Shown: positions 53,957 to 61,339 of the stretch, in pieces
How positions within the stretch are numbered: the first letter of the stretch is position 1
How the letters are laid out: each line of letters begins with the position of its first letter
Assembly: GCA_027491355.1 (NCBI GenBank)
Contig: JAIXWI010000010.1
Location: forward strand, 1 to 63,575
Reading direction: 5' to 3'
Length of the DNA stretch: 63,575 nucleotides
DNA from: Bacteroidota bacterium
GTDB taxonomy: Bacteria > Bacteroidota > Bacteroidia > UKL13-3
The notes under the pieces: generated by a model
Database searches by the model: none
What the model saw: only the letters and a program-made list of their open reading frames with translations
What the model was told of the DNA's origin: nothing
Made by a program: the position numbers and the translations under genes

Positions 53957-56401
53957 ATGAACAAAATCCTACAAGTACTCATCTTTGTATTATTCTATTG
54001 CTATCCATTTGGATTGGTTCAATCACAACCTTGTGTAAACACATTGGTAAATGAGCCAGTTCCTTCAAAATGTTTCGAAATAGTTAGTATGTTGGTAGAT
54101 GCTTGCGACGGCAGCAATGAGGGTAAAAACGAAATGATTCGCCTCAAAATAGGCCCGAACCCTCTATTGGTATCTTCTTTAGCTCCAGGACCTTGTACCC
54201 CAGGAGTAACTGTTAACTGGGGTTCAGGATCCGGATCCAACCCTTTTTTAGGATGGGCAAATTTTAATATTGCTGATAACATAAAAATTGACACCATCAA
54301 CAAGCGCATCAAAGCTGCCGGTAATTGCGGTATATTAATACCTAGAAATAAAACAGATTTTATTCCAGCAGGTGCAAGTTTAATCATTGTTACAAGTACT
54401 GCCTACAACCCAACAGCTCATGACTTCAGTGGTTTACAAGACACATTGTATGTAATCCTACAAGTTGCAGATGCCTCTGGCAATCAAGGTGGACATTTTG
54501 CTAACTTCAATGCATCATCAGCAACCAGAAAATTGGTAATGCTTTATGGAACCTGTGGTGACACTGTCTTGTATGACATCAGTAAGTTATTGAATCAAAG
54601 TCTTGTAAAAGGTCAAGAAGATGGGGCAACTGTAAATTACAGTTTCAATGGAAATGCAACATACAGCAATTCGGGATGCAAAATACCAATCACCCAACAA
54701 TCTATTGATGCTGGTATTGTTCCACCAATTATTTGTGCAGGCGGCAGCATCAGTTTAAATGGTAGCTATACAGGAAACCACTGTTTTGCATGGAGAGCAG
54801 AAAATACAGCAGCTGGAACATTTGCAGACAGCTTGAATTTATTCACCACTTTTAACCTCAAAAAAAGTTTTATTGGCACCTGTAAATTGTATTTGGTTGC
54901 TAAATTAAATTGTAAAGATTACAAGGATTCAGTTAGCATAACCGTACTCACACCTACCGATAGCATCCGCATCCAAGCTATGGATACCATTTGGTGTGCA
55001 TACAAACAAATTCCTATTAAAACAATCAGCACCAGCAATGCTGCTGTATTTTGGAGCAGTTCTGGATCGGGCAAAATTGATTTCCCGAATCAGTTCAATA
55101 TAGTTTACACCCCAGATACTTTAAAAGATACAGGAATAGTTGTGTTCAAAGTGACACAAAATACTGCATGTGGAACCATAGAAGACAGCATTCGATTGAC
55201 TTTTGTTGCTGCTGATGCCACATTTAATCCTGATCAAATGATTGTTTGTAGGGGTGATGAAGCATTTTATTTGAATCCGAAACAAGTAGGTGGAGTTTTC
55301 TATGGCCCAACAGGGATGTTAGATAAACTGCAATTCAATCCTACAGATACTGGTATTTACAAGCTTACCTATGTTGTATCTGTATTGGGTTGTTCAGATA
55401 CTGTTACTAAAGAAATTAAGGTCAACGGATTTTATACGGATCAAGTGAATACCTTGAACCCAAGTTGTTTTGGCATGCAAAATGGTAGCATACAAATTGA
55501 TTTGCTTGCAGGTAAACCTCCTTTTGTTTTTCAATGGAACAACCAAATAAACGGGTTGAACCAAATGCAGCATTTAAAAGCAGGAAACTACCACATTCAA
55601 ATTACAGACAATGACAATTGCAGAGATACCTTTACAGTGCAATTGAATGAACCACAAGTTCTGAAATTGAATAAAAACTTGACACAACCTACATGTGGAA
55701 TGAATAACGGCAGTATTTTAGTTCAAGTGATTGGTGGTACCCTTCCCTATCAATATTCACTCAACAATATGCCAATTTTTACTAATAGTATTGAGCAGTT
55801 AAATTCTGGTAAATACATTTTAACTGTAGTTGACAATCAAGCATGTGTAATTGTTGATACAAGCGAATTACAAACCTCTACTCCTGTTATCATTGCAACA
55901 AATGTACTAACAGATACTTGTAATGCTTACAAAGGCTCAGTAAGTGTAAACATTCAAAGTGGTGTTGGCCCTTTTAGCTACAATTGGACCCCATACTATG
56001 CGCCTAATCCAAGTCAAAATAATATAGCTGGTAAAAGTGCTGGTATGGTAGTTGTAACAGACGCAAATCGTTGCATTGACACCGCATATTATGAGGTTCC
56101 CGATGTTTGTAAAAATCAAATTTGGATTGCCAATGCATTTCTCCCTTCAAATGCTAACAATACAAACATTCAGTTCGGGCCAGTAACAGCTTTTCCTGAA
56201 AGTATTTTGCGTTATCGGTTCAGCATATATAACCGATGGGGACAACTTGTTTTTGAAAGTACAGATTACAAAAATCGTTGGGATGGACGTGTGAATGGTA
56301 TTGAAGCTGCCTCAGATGTTTACTTCTATGAATTACAAGTTCGCTTCCAAAACGAAAGTTCAGAGGAGCTATTGAAAGGGAATGTGACCCTTATCAGGTA
56401 A
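53957..56401 (+). CDS. Giant secreted protein with CHU_C type B sorting domain
   Basis: An 814-residue protein with a signal peptide (ending VQSQP). An N-terminal domain contains the KCFEIVSMLVDACDGSNEGKNEM motif pattern (about 38-60) found in CHU_C-type proteins. Middle units of SprB-repeat type follow (for example NPSCFGMQNGSIQIDLLAG and TQPTCGMNNGSILVQVIGG, about 500-650). The last 90 residues are the gliding-motility-associated C-terminal domain: NAFLPSNANNTN, RFSIYNRWGQLVFEST, NRWDGRVNG, DVYFYELQV. Proteins with this ending are exported by type IX secretion. It is 115 bases after the motor cluster and could be its cargo. Confidence 0.85.
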   Translation: MNKILQVLIFVLFYCYPFGLVQSQPCVNTLVNEPVPSKCFEIVSMLVDACDGSNEGKNEMIRLKIGPNPLLVSSLAPGPCTPGVTVNWGSGSGSNPFLGWANFNIADNIKIDTINKRIKAAGNCGILIPRNKTDFIPAGASLIIVTSTAYNPTAHDFSGLQDTLYVILQVADASGNQGGHFANFNASSATRKLVMLYGTCGDTVLYDISKLLNQSLVKGQEDGATVNYSFNGNATYSNSGCKIPITQQSIDAGIVPPIICAGGSISLNGSYTGNHCFAWRAENTAAGTFADSLNLFTTFNLKKSFIGTCKLYLVAKLNCKDYKDSVSITVLTPTDSIRIQAMDTIWCAYKQIPIKTISTSNAAVFWSSSGSGKIDFPNQFNIVYTPDTLKDTGIVVFKVTQNTACGTIEDSIRLTFVAADATFNPDQMIVCRGDEAFYLNPKQVGGVFYGPTGMLDKLQFNPTDTGIYKLTYVVSVLGCSDTVTKEIKVNGFYTDQVNTLNPSCFGMQNGSIQIDLLAGKPPFVFQWNNQINGLNQMQHLKAGNYHIQITDNDNCRDTFTVQLNEPQVLKLNKNLTQPTCGMNNGSILVQVIGGTLPYQYSLNNMPIFTNSIEQLNSGKYILTVVDNQACVIVDTSELQTSTPVIIATNVLTDTCNAYKGSVSVNIQSGVGPFSYNWTPYYAPNPSQNNIAGKSAGMVVVTDANRCIDTAYYEVPDVCKNQIWIANAFLPSNANNTNIQFGPVTAFPESILRYRFSIYNRWGQLVFESTDYKNRWDGRVNGIEAASDVYFYELQVRFQNESSEELLKGNVTLIR

Positions 56402-56479
56402 AAAAAATTGCCATTAAAATTTTCATAGAACTATAAATCAGGCGAATTGGGAGTATTTGCTTTTTTTTATCAAAAAAGG

Positions 56480-56510
56480 TTTGCTAAAAACAAGAGTATT
56501 TTTATATTTG
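56480..56510 (+). promoter_or_regulatory. Promoter of the tRNA-Gly/tRNA-Leu unit
   Basis: TTTG (56480-56483), a 19-base spacer and TATATTTG (56503-56510): a complete Bacteroidota promoter match, ending 11 bases before tRNA-Gly. Confidence 0.75.
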
Positions 56511-56521
56511 CACTCCCATAT

Positions 56522-56594
56522 GCGAGAGTAGCTCAGTTGGTAGAGCATCACCTTGCCAAGGTGAGGGTCGCGGGTTCGAGTCTCGTCTCTCGCT
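56522..56594 (+). tRNA. tRNA-Gly (anticodon GCC)
   Basis: A 73-base cloverleaf. The acceptor GCGAGAG pairs with CTCTCGC, the anticodon stem TCACC/GGTGA encloses loop TTGCCAA, and the T arm carries GGTTCGAGTC. The 3' CCA is not encoded; CAA follows the discriminator T. Confidence 0.97.
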
Positions 56595-56601
56595 CAATCA
56601 G

Positions 56602-56630
56602 AAAAGTTATGGAAATCCATAACTTTTTTT
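56602..56630 (+). terminator. Terminator-like hairpin between two tRNAs
   Basis: AAAAGTTATGGA (56602-56613) pairs perfectly with TCCATAACTTTT (56616-56627) around 2 bases, followed by TTT. It lies 7 bases after tRNA-Gly and 7 bases before tRNA-Leu, so it separates genes that otherwise share one promoter. It may be a partial terminator or a processing site. Confidence 0.7.
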
Positions 56631-56637
56631 GTGAAGC

Positions 56638-56722
56638 GCCCGGGTGGTGGAATTGGTAGACACGCAGGACTTAAAATCCTGTATCCTCAACAGATGTGCG
56701 GGTTCAAGTCCCGCCCCGGGTA
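56638..56722 (+). tRNA. tRNA-Leu (anticodon TAA)
   Basis: An 85-base class II cloverleaf with a long variable arm. The acceptor GCCCGGG pairs with CCCGGGT (one G-T), the anticodon loop CTTAAAA carries TAA, and the T arm is GGTTCAAGTCC. CCA is not encoded. Confidence 0.96.
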
Positions 56723-56723
56723 C

Positions 56724-56757
56724 AAAAAAGCCTCATCAATTGATGAGGCTTTTTTTA
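56724..56757 (+). terminator. Terminator after tRNA-Leu
   Basis: AAAAAAGCCTCATCAA and TTGATGAGGCTTTTTT form a fully palindromic hairpin (56724-56755) with a T run. It could serve both strands, the other being the methyltransferase gene end at 56823. Confidence 0.9.
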
Positions 56758-56822
56758 TGAATTGCTTCATTTACTTTAATCAATTCTGTTGTATACTATT
56801 GGAATTAATACATATTGACATT

Positions 56823-57632
56823 CTACTTCACCGCCGTAATCAGCATGAACAGGCCCTGTTTAGGGAAGAATGTTTTAATGATCCAGCGTGGGAATAATGC
56901 CTTTGCAATTGTCAAGACCAAACCTTTGTGACGCTGCCCAGCATTGGAACTGAGTAGATCACCATGGGTTAAAACGGTGTCTATTTCTACCTTTGAAAAA
57001 TCTTTGAATAACAATTTTGCTTCTGCAACTGAATAGGCTTTGGTTCCGGGGCTTTCTAAATAAGTTGCATATATTTCTTTCAAACTGGTGAAAGGTTTCA
57101 ATTTCAATAGTGCATAACGTAACCAAAGCATATAGCCCACCATTGAATATGTATGGTAGATCATGATTTTTGCAGTAGCTCCAGGTTTTAAAATTCGATG
57201 AATTTCTTCAACAGCTTTTGGCGTATTGGGCGAATGGTGGATGACTCCCCATGAATAAACAGCATCAAATTGATTGTCTGAATAAGGCAATTGCTCGGCA
57301 TCAGCTACTTGTAAATTGGTTTTGAGCCCTAGTAAATCAAATCGCTTTTGGGTATGTTGTATGGCTCTTTCTGTTAAATCACAGCCATAAAGTATGGCAC
57401 CGCTTTCAGCTATTTTTTGGTGGTCAGCACCAAGGCCTACACCTATTTCTAAAACATGTTTATTTCTAAAACTTTCAAATTCACCAAAACTTAAAATAAA
57501 CGGCTCCAATTGATACCTAATTTTAAGCTGGTTATTGAACTGACTTACTTCGTCGTTTCCTTTTAAATACAGCTCCTCTCCGCAAGAAGCAGCATTCCAA
57601 AATTCTTTGACCATTTTTTTGTCAGTTTCCAT
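56823..57632 (-). CDS. SAM-dependent class I methyltransferase
   Basis: A 269-residue methyltransferase. The SAM-binding motif I is LEIGVGLGADHQKIAESGA, motif II is in YGCDLTERAIQ, and IHRILKPGATAKIMIYH marks motif III. This is the Methyltransf_11 style of small-molecule or lipid methyltransferase; the substrate is unknown. I start at the ATG at 57632 rather than a TTG three codons upstream. No good promoter match is visible. Its 3' end faces the tRNA-Leu terminator. Confidence 0.82.
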   Translation of the reverse strand: METDKKMVKEFWNAASCGEELYLKGNDEVSQFNNQLKIRYQLEPFILSFGEFESFRNKHVLEIGVGLGADHQKIAESGAILYGCDLTERAIQHTQKRFDLLGLKTNLQVADAEQLPYSDNQFDAVYSWGVIHHSPNTPKAVEEIHRILKPGATAKIMIYHTYSMVGYMLWLRYALLKLKPFTSLKEIYATYLESPGTKAYSVAEAKLLFKDFSKVEIDTVLTHGDLLSSNAGQRHKGLVLTIAKALFPRWIIKTFFPKQGLFMLITAVK

Positions 57633-57764
57633 TGTTTTCAATTATACCACTTTAAAATTAAGCAATTATGAGCAAAAAAGTAACATTTTTTAAATAAAAA
57701 TTAACAAACAAGTCCGATGACTAAAATACATTAGTTTTGTTTGTAGATTTTTTAAAACTCATTC

Positions 57765-58268
57765 ATGAAACAACTAATTAGTTATTTTGTTCTTTCAACC
57801 CTATTGTTTGCTGTATTCAGCAATGTTTGGGGACAAGCAGATAAAAACAAATTGGTGACATTTCAAACCATCAATAAGGCCCAAATCACTGTTTTTTTGT
57901 TAGACAATGAAAAGGGCTTACAATTTGTTTACCAGCCCTCTTCAGGAAAAACAATTGTATTTCCGAGTCAATTACCTCAAAATAACAATTGGGAACAATT
58001 CACCTATGGCGGTTATTTTAGACCTGGAGGAATTGAAAATGATGGATTGGACTTAAACAATTTATCTTTTCAATTCAATGACCGTATTTATGTGATTTAC
58101 GAAAACTACATCGCTGTAGGAGATGTCAGAGAATTAGGAATGAAGATACTCAACTTGAAAGAAGAAAAAATAGCTGAATACAAAGGACTGTTCAAATCCC
58201 TAAAAGGCTCATTGATTGATTTAAGGTATATTGAAGTAATTCCTAAAAGCACCAATACATTTGAATGA
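57765..58268 (+). CDS. Exported protein of unknown function
   Basis: A 167-residue protein with a signal peptide (ending FSNVWGQA). The mature part has KNKLVTFQTINKAQITVFL and RPGGIENDGLDLNN segments, beta-rich, with no family I recognise. A TAGATTTT element at 57744-57751 is a weak -7 candidate. Its stop is 2 bases from the stop of the convergent paralogue gene. Confidence 0.55.
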   Translation: MKQLISYFVLSTLLFAVFSNVWGQADKNKLVTFQTINKAQITVFLLDNEKGLQFVYQPSSGKTIVFPSQLPQNNNWEQFTYGGYFRPGGIENDGLDLNNLSFQFNDRIYVIYENYIAVGDVRELGMKILNLKEEKIAEYKGLFKSLKGSLIDLRYIEVIPKSTNTFE

Positions 58269-58270
58269 AT

Positions 58271-59104
58271 TTAGAGGCTATAAGCCCTCACAACCATGTA
58301 AATCCAAGCGGTTGTACCCCCATTGTGACCAGATGCAGAAGCGTCAAAAGTGCCATTGGCATTTAGAGGCAATACTTGAGAGGAATACCATTCCCCATAA
58401 TATGGGGAGTAATTGTCTGCATCTCCATGGTAGGTTAATTTGATGCAATTTTTTACAAACCCTGCAGCAAACTGTGTGGAGGGTTGCGATCCTCTATTGC
58501 CAACCCAGTTCAATACATTGGTTACACCTTTCCCTAATAACATATTGAAATGATCTGATGTACCATTGGTAATAAATACATCAACCAATAAATACCTAGC
58601 GTTGGAAGGCACTCCCGAAACACTGATATTTACCGGTGTTCCATTGATAACTGAAAATTCTCTGATCAATGGTGAAGCAAATTCTTGCCATTGAATACTT
58701 GGATTGCCATTGATGGCAATGACTCCATTTACATCAAGCGGATAGGAAGGATTGGTTTTACCAATTCCAACATTTCCACTATTGTAAAAAATGTCTGAAC
58801 CAGATTGAGTCCATTCAGCATTTAAACGCAACCAATTTGGAGCAGCAGCTGTTCCTGCATTGTAATACAAACCTGAATTTCCATCTGTTTGAAAAACCAT
58901 TAACCCAGTGGCAGGATTAGAAATGCTTGCCCTTTGAGCAGCAGTCATTCTGGGTGTTAACAAACCTCTATTTGTGGAACTTATTTCTAACAAAGCAGAG
59001 GGATCGGGAGAATTGGTTCCTATACCTATTTGTGCAATTGTGGTATCCATATTTAAAAAATTGAACACCAAACTCAATGCTATCAAATGTTTTATTCTGT
59101 TCAT
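58271..59104 (-). CDS. Secreted protein of a tandem paralogous pair, copy 2
   Basis: A 277-residue exported protein, clearly paralogous to its upstream neighbour. A signal peptide is followed by the Bacteroidota module QIGIGTNSPDPSALLEISS and LLTPRMTAAQRASI. A linker repeats NVGIGKTNPSYPLDVNG, and the C-terminal 150 residues (from about 130) include RYLLVDVFITNGTSDHFNML and end WIYMVVRAYSL. The fold may be a surface-bound beta domain like those attached to tail-fibre-like proteins in this phylum. Function is unknown. It lies 10 bases from the upstream copy. Confidence 0.65.
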   Translation of the reverse strand: MNRIKHLIALSLVFNFLNMDTTIAQIGIGTNSPDPSALLEISSTNRGLLTPRMTAAQRASISNPATGLMVFQTDGNSGLYYNAGTAAAPNWLRLNAEWTQSGSDIFYNSGNVGIGKTNPSYPLDVNGVIAINGNPSIQWQEFASPLIREFSVINGTPVNISVSGVPSNARYLLVDVFITNGTSDHFNMLLGKGVTNVLNWVGNRGSQPSTQFAAGFVKNCIKLTYHGDADNYSPYYGEWYSSQVLPLNANGTFDASASGHNGGTTAWIYMVVRAYSL

Positions 59105-59114
59105 CTTATTTTTC

Positions 59115-59987
59115 TTATAAACTATAAGCCCTAATTACCAAATAAACCCAGCCAGTAGCAGACACAAACATTCCACTTGCCAATGCATCAAAACCTCCTG
59201 TATTTTTAAGCGGGATGATTTGCGAATTATACCAATTACCAAAATAAGGCGTATACCCGTCCAGTTCACCTTGGTATGTTAATTTTACACAGGCACCTAA
59301 GGCACTTGGTGTCATTGATGATGAAGGCCTTGCTCCTCTACCATTTGTCCAAGAAACAGGGTTGACTCCTAAGTTCTTTCCTAGTAACATATTGAAATCA
59401 TCTGAGGTTGGAAAAGTGATAAATACATCCGCTAAAATGTACCTTGCACCTGCAGGAATACCTGATGGATTGACCGCAATAGTTGAAAAATTATTAAAAC
59501 TAAATTCGTGTACCAAAGGCTCTGCAAAATCAACCCAATTAATGGTTGGATTGGCATTGATGGCTATTTTACCATTTACATCTAGAGGGTAAGTAGGATT
59601 AGCTTTTGAAACACCCACCTTTCCCGATGTAAAATTTAGGCCAGTACTTTCCATTACCCAAGAACTTTGTAATAATTTCCATACAGGAACTGCAGCAGTA
59701 CCCTCGTTATAATAATAGCCTGCTACATCATCTGTTTGATACACCAATAAACCTTTTGCAGGCTGGGTAATTGCAAGGCGTTGATTTTTGGTCATTCTTG
59801 GACTCAGAACACCTTTAGCACTGTGCTTGAGTTCAAGCCTTGAACTGCTATCTGGTGTTTGGGTGCCAATTCCAACTTGGGCGTTGAGGTTGTACGGTAT
59901 GAATTCAATGAATAACAACACCAAGAAAAACCTCGTGAGTTTTTGAAATTGATTACGGCTTAAGAGCAATGATTCAGTTGAAAACAT
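59115..59987 (-). CDS. Secreted protein of a tandem paralogous pair, copy 1
   Basis: A 290-residue paralogue of the next gene with the same layout: signal peptide ending LNAQ, QVGIGTQTPDSSSRLELKH, LSPRMTKNQRLAI, KVGVSKANPTYPLDVNGK, RYILADVFITFPTSDDFNML and the ending WVYLVIRAYSL. The ATG at 59987 is supported by a -7 element 5 bases upstream. It is the first gene of a two-gene transcript. Confidence 0.65.
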   Translation of the reverse strand: MFSTESLLLSRNQFQKLTRFFLVLLFIEFIPYNLNAQVGIGTQTPDSSSRLELKHSAKGVLSPRMTKNQRLAITQPAKGLLVYQTDDVAGYYYNEGTAAVPVWKLLQSSWVMESTGLNFTSGKVGVSKANPTYPLDVNGKIAINANPTINWVDFAEPLVHEFSFNNFSTIAVNPSGIPAGARYILADVFITFPTSDDFNMLLGKNLGVNPVSWTNGRGARPSSSMTPSALGACVKLTYQGELDGYTPYFGNWYNSQIIPLKNTGGFDALASGMFVSATGWVYLVIRAYSL

Positions 59988-59992
59988 TGATT

Positions 59993-60000
59993 CAAAGATA
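59993..60000 (-). promoter_or_regulatory. -7 element just before the paralogous pair
   Basis: TATCTTTG on the minus strand, a perfect TAnnTTTG match, ends 5 bases before the ATG at 59987; predicts a leaderless or nearly leaderless message. Confidence 0.45.
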
Positions 60001-60078
60001 ATGAAATGAGTGAAGTGGTTTTTAAAGAATTCAAAAACAAACTGTGGGTAATCAAGTTAAAAAGACAGTTATAAGAAA

Positions 60079-60102
60079 TAAAAAAGCCCCAATAGGGGCT
60101 TT
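60079..60102 (-). terminator. Terminator of the PfkB kinase gene
   Basis: AAGCCCC (60084-60090) pairs with GGGGCTT (60095-60101) and is followed on the minus strand by a T run. It lies 20 bases beyond the kinase stop. Confidence 0.8.
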
Positions 60103-60123
60103 TGAGATACAAATTAGTTTGAA

Positions 60124-61038
60124 TTAAATGCTAAAATTCACCAATTTTTTGAATGCATTGACGCGTGTGTTCAATTCAGTTTCGCTTAAATCAATGATGC
60201 GTTCTGTTCCAAACTTTTCTACACAGAACGAAGCCATTGCAGAACCAAAAATGATGGCATTTTTCATGCCTTCAAAGCTGATATCTCCAGTTTTAGCAAT
60301 ATAACCAATGAATCCACCTGCAAAAGTATCACCTGCTCCTGTTGGATCAAATACTTCTTCCAAAGGCAAGGCTGGTGCAAAAAATACCTCTGTACCATGG
60401 AACAACAAGGCGCCATTTTCTCCTTTTTTAATGATTAAGTATTTAGGACCCATTGCTTGAATTTTAGCTGCTGCTTTAACCAATGAATATTCTCCCGATA
60501 ACAAACGGGCTTCTTCATCATTGATGGTTAAAACATCTACCATTTTTAGCGTTTCTTTTAAATCGTCTAAAGCAATTTCCATCCAGAAGTTCATGGTATC
60601 CAATACCACTAATTTCGGACGCTTTGTTAAACGTTCTAAAACTGTTTGTTGAATTTTTGGTGTCAAATTACCCAACATTAAATATTCGCAGTTTTGATAA
60701 GCTTCAGGAATAATTGGATCAAAATCAGCCAACACATTCAATTCAGTTACCAAAGTATCGCGCGAATTCATGTCGGTATGGTATTTGCCACTCCAAAAGA
60801 AAGACTTTTCACCTTGCTTAACTTGCAAACCAGTGGTATCCACCCCGTGTTTGTTCAAGTGCTGAATGAACTCCTGAGGAAAATCCTCTCCTACTACAGC
60901 CACCAAATTGGTCGACTTTGTAAAGTAAGAAGCAGCCAAAGAAATGTAAGAAGCAGCCCCACCAACTATTTTATCGGTTTTTCCAAATGGGGTTTCAATT
61001 GCATCAAATGCCACAGAACCAACAACTAATAAACTCAT
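60124..61038 (-). CDS. PfkB-family carbohydrate/nucleoside kinase
   Basis: A 304-residue ribokinase-fold kinase. The first PfkB motif is VGGAASYISLAASYF (about 27-41); the second carries DPTGAGDTFAGGFIGY with the catalytic Asp. Neither motif tells which sugar or nucleoside is used. It is monocistronic with its own terminator; a near-match AATATTTG lies about 26 bases upstream. Confidence 0.85.
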   Translation of the reverse strand: MSLLVVGSVAFDAIETPFGKTDKIVGGAASYISLAASYFTKSTNLVAVVGEDFPQEFIQHLNKHGVDTTGLQVKQGEKSFFWSGKYHTDMNSRDTLVTELNVLADFDPIIPEAYQNCEYLMLGNLTPKIQQTVLERLTKRPKLVVLDTMNFWMEIALDDLKETLKMVDVLTINDEEARLLSGEYSLVKAAAKIQAMGPKYLIIKKGENGALLFHGTEVFFAPALPLEEVFDPTGAGDTFAGGFIGYIAKTGDISFEGMKNAIIFGSAMASFCVEKFGTERIIDLSETELNTRVNAFKKLVNFSI

Positions 61039-61072
61039 ATAATATTTTTTTAAAAAAATTAGGCTACAAATA

Positions 61073-61103
61073 TTGCGTATTTAAATTTCATTTCCTATCA
61101 TTG
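61073..61103 (+). promoter_or_regulatory. Promoter of tRNA-Asn
   Basis: TTG (61073-61075), a 20-base spacer and TATCATTG (61096-61103), one mismatch from TAnnTTTG, ending 19 bases before tRNA-Asn. Confidence 0.5.
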
Positions 61104-61122
61104 CATCCCCGTTCAGGGAAAT

Positions 61123-61196
61123 TCCTTCTTAGCTCAGCTGGTTAGAGCACATGACTGTTAATCATGGGGTCCCTGGTTCGAGCCCAGGAGAGGGAG
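61123..61196 (+). tRNA. tRNA-Asn (anticodon GTT)
   Basis: A 74-base cloverleaf. The acceptor TCCTTCT pairs with AGAGGGA (one T-G), the anticodon loop CTGTTAA carries GTT, and the T arm is GGTTCGAGCC. The 3' CCA is not encoded. Its last 5 bases are included in the direct repeat that also occurs at 63191. Confidence 0.97.
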
Positions 61197-61269
61197 CAAA
61201 ACAAGAAAAGCCATCAGCAATGATGGCTTTTTCTTTGTCCGTCAGTGAGTTAGACGAGTTGCATCTTTT
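61192..61269. repeat. 78-base direct repeat, copy A
   Basis: Aligned without gaps to 63191-63268, it differs at 7 of 78 positions by my count. It begins with the tRNA-Asn acceptor end, contains a terminator hairpin, and ends with GTTGCATCTTTT. Confidence 0.85.
61206..61235 (+). terminator. Terminator after tRNA-Asn
   Basis: AAAGCCATCA (61207-61216) pairs with TGATGGCTTT (61221-61230) around GCAA and is followed by TTCTTTG. Part of repeat copy A. Confidence 0.85.
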
Positions 61270-61306
61270 GGATTTTTATCAGGAGGATTTTTTAAAAAGA
61301 TGCAAC
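61258..61306. repeat. 12-bp inverted repeat upstream of the Crp gene
   Basis: GTTGCATCTTTT (61258-61269) and AAAAGATGCAAC (61295-61306) are exactly complementary around 25 bases. The right arm ends 4 bases before the -7 element of the crp-like gene. Confidence 0.85.
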
Positions 61307-61310
61307 TTAA

Positions 61311-61318
61311 TATCTTTG
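61311..61318 (+). promoter_or_regulatory. -7 element of the crp-like gene
   Basis: TATCTTTG, a perfect TAnnTTTG match, 21 bases before the ATG at 61340. The -33 region overlaps the right arm of the inverted repeat. Confidence 0.55.
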
Positions 61319-61339
61319 ATGTATACTTAACATTTAAGA

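Noticed and set aside
56447-56659. A 70-codon open frame across the tRNA-Gly region.
   Set aside because: It is produced by the tRNA and its flanks.
56631-56897. An 88-codon open frame across tRNA-Leu.
   Set aside because: It runs through the tRNA, its terminator and into the opposite gene's end; no coding features.
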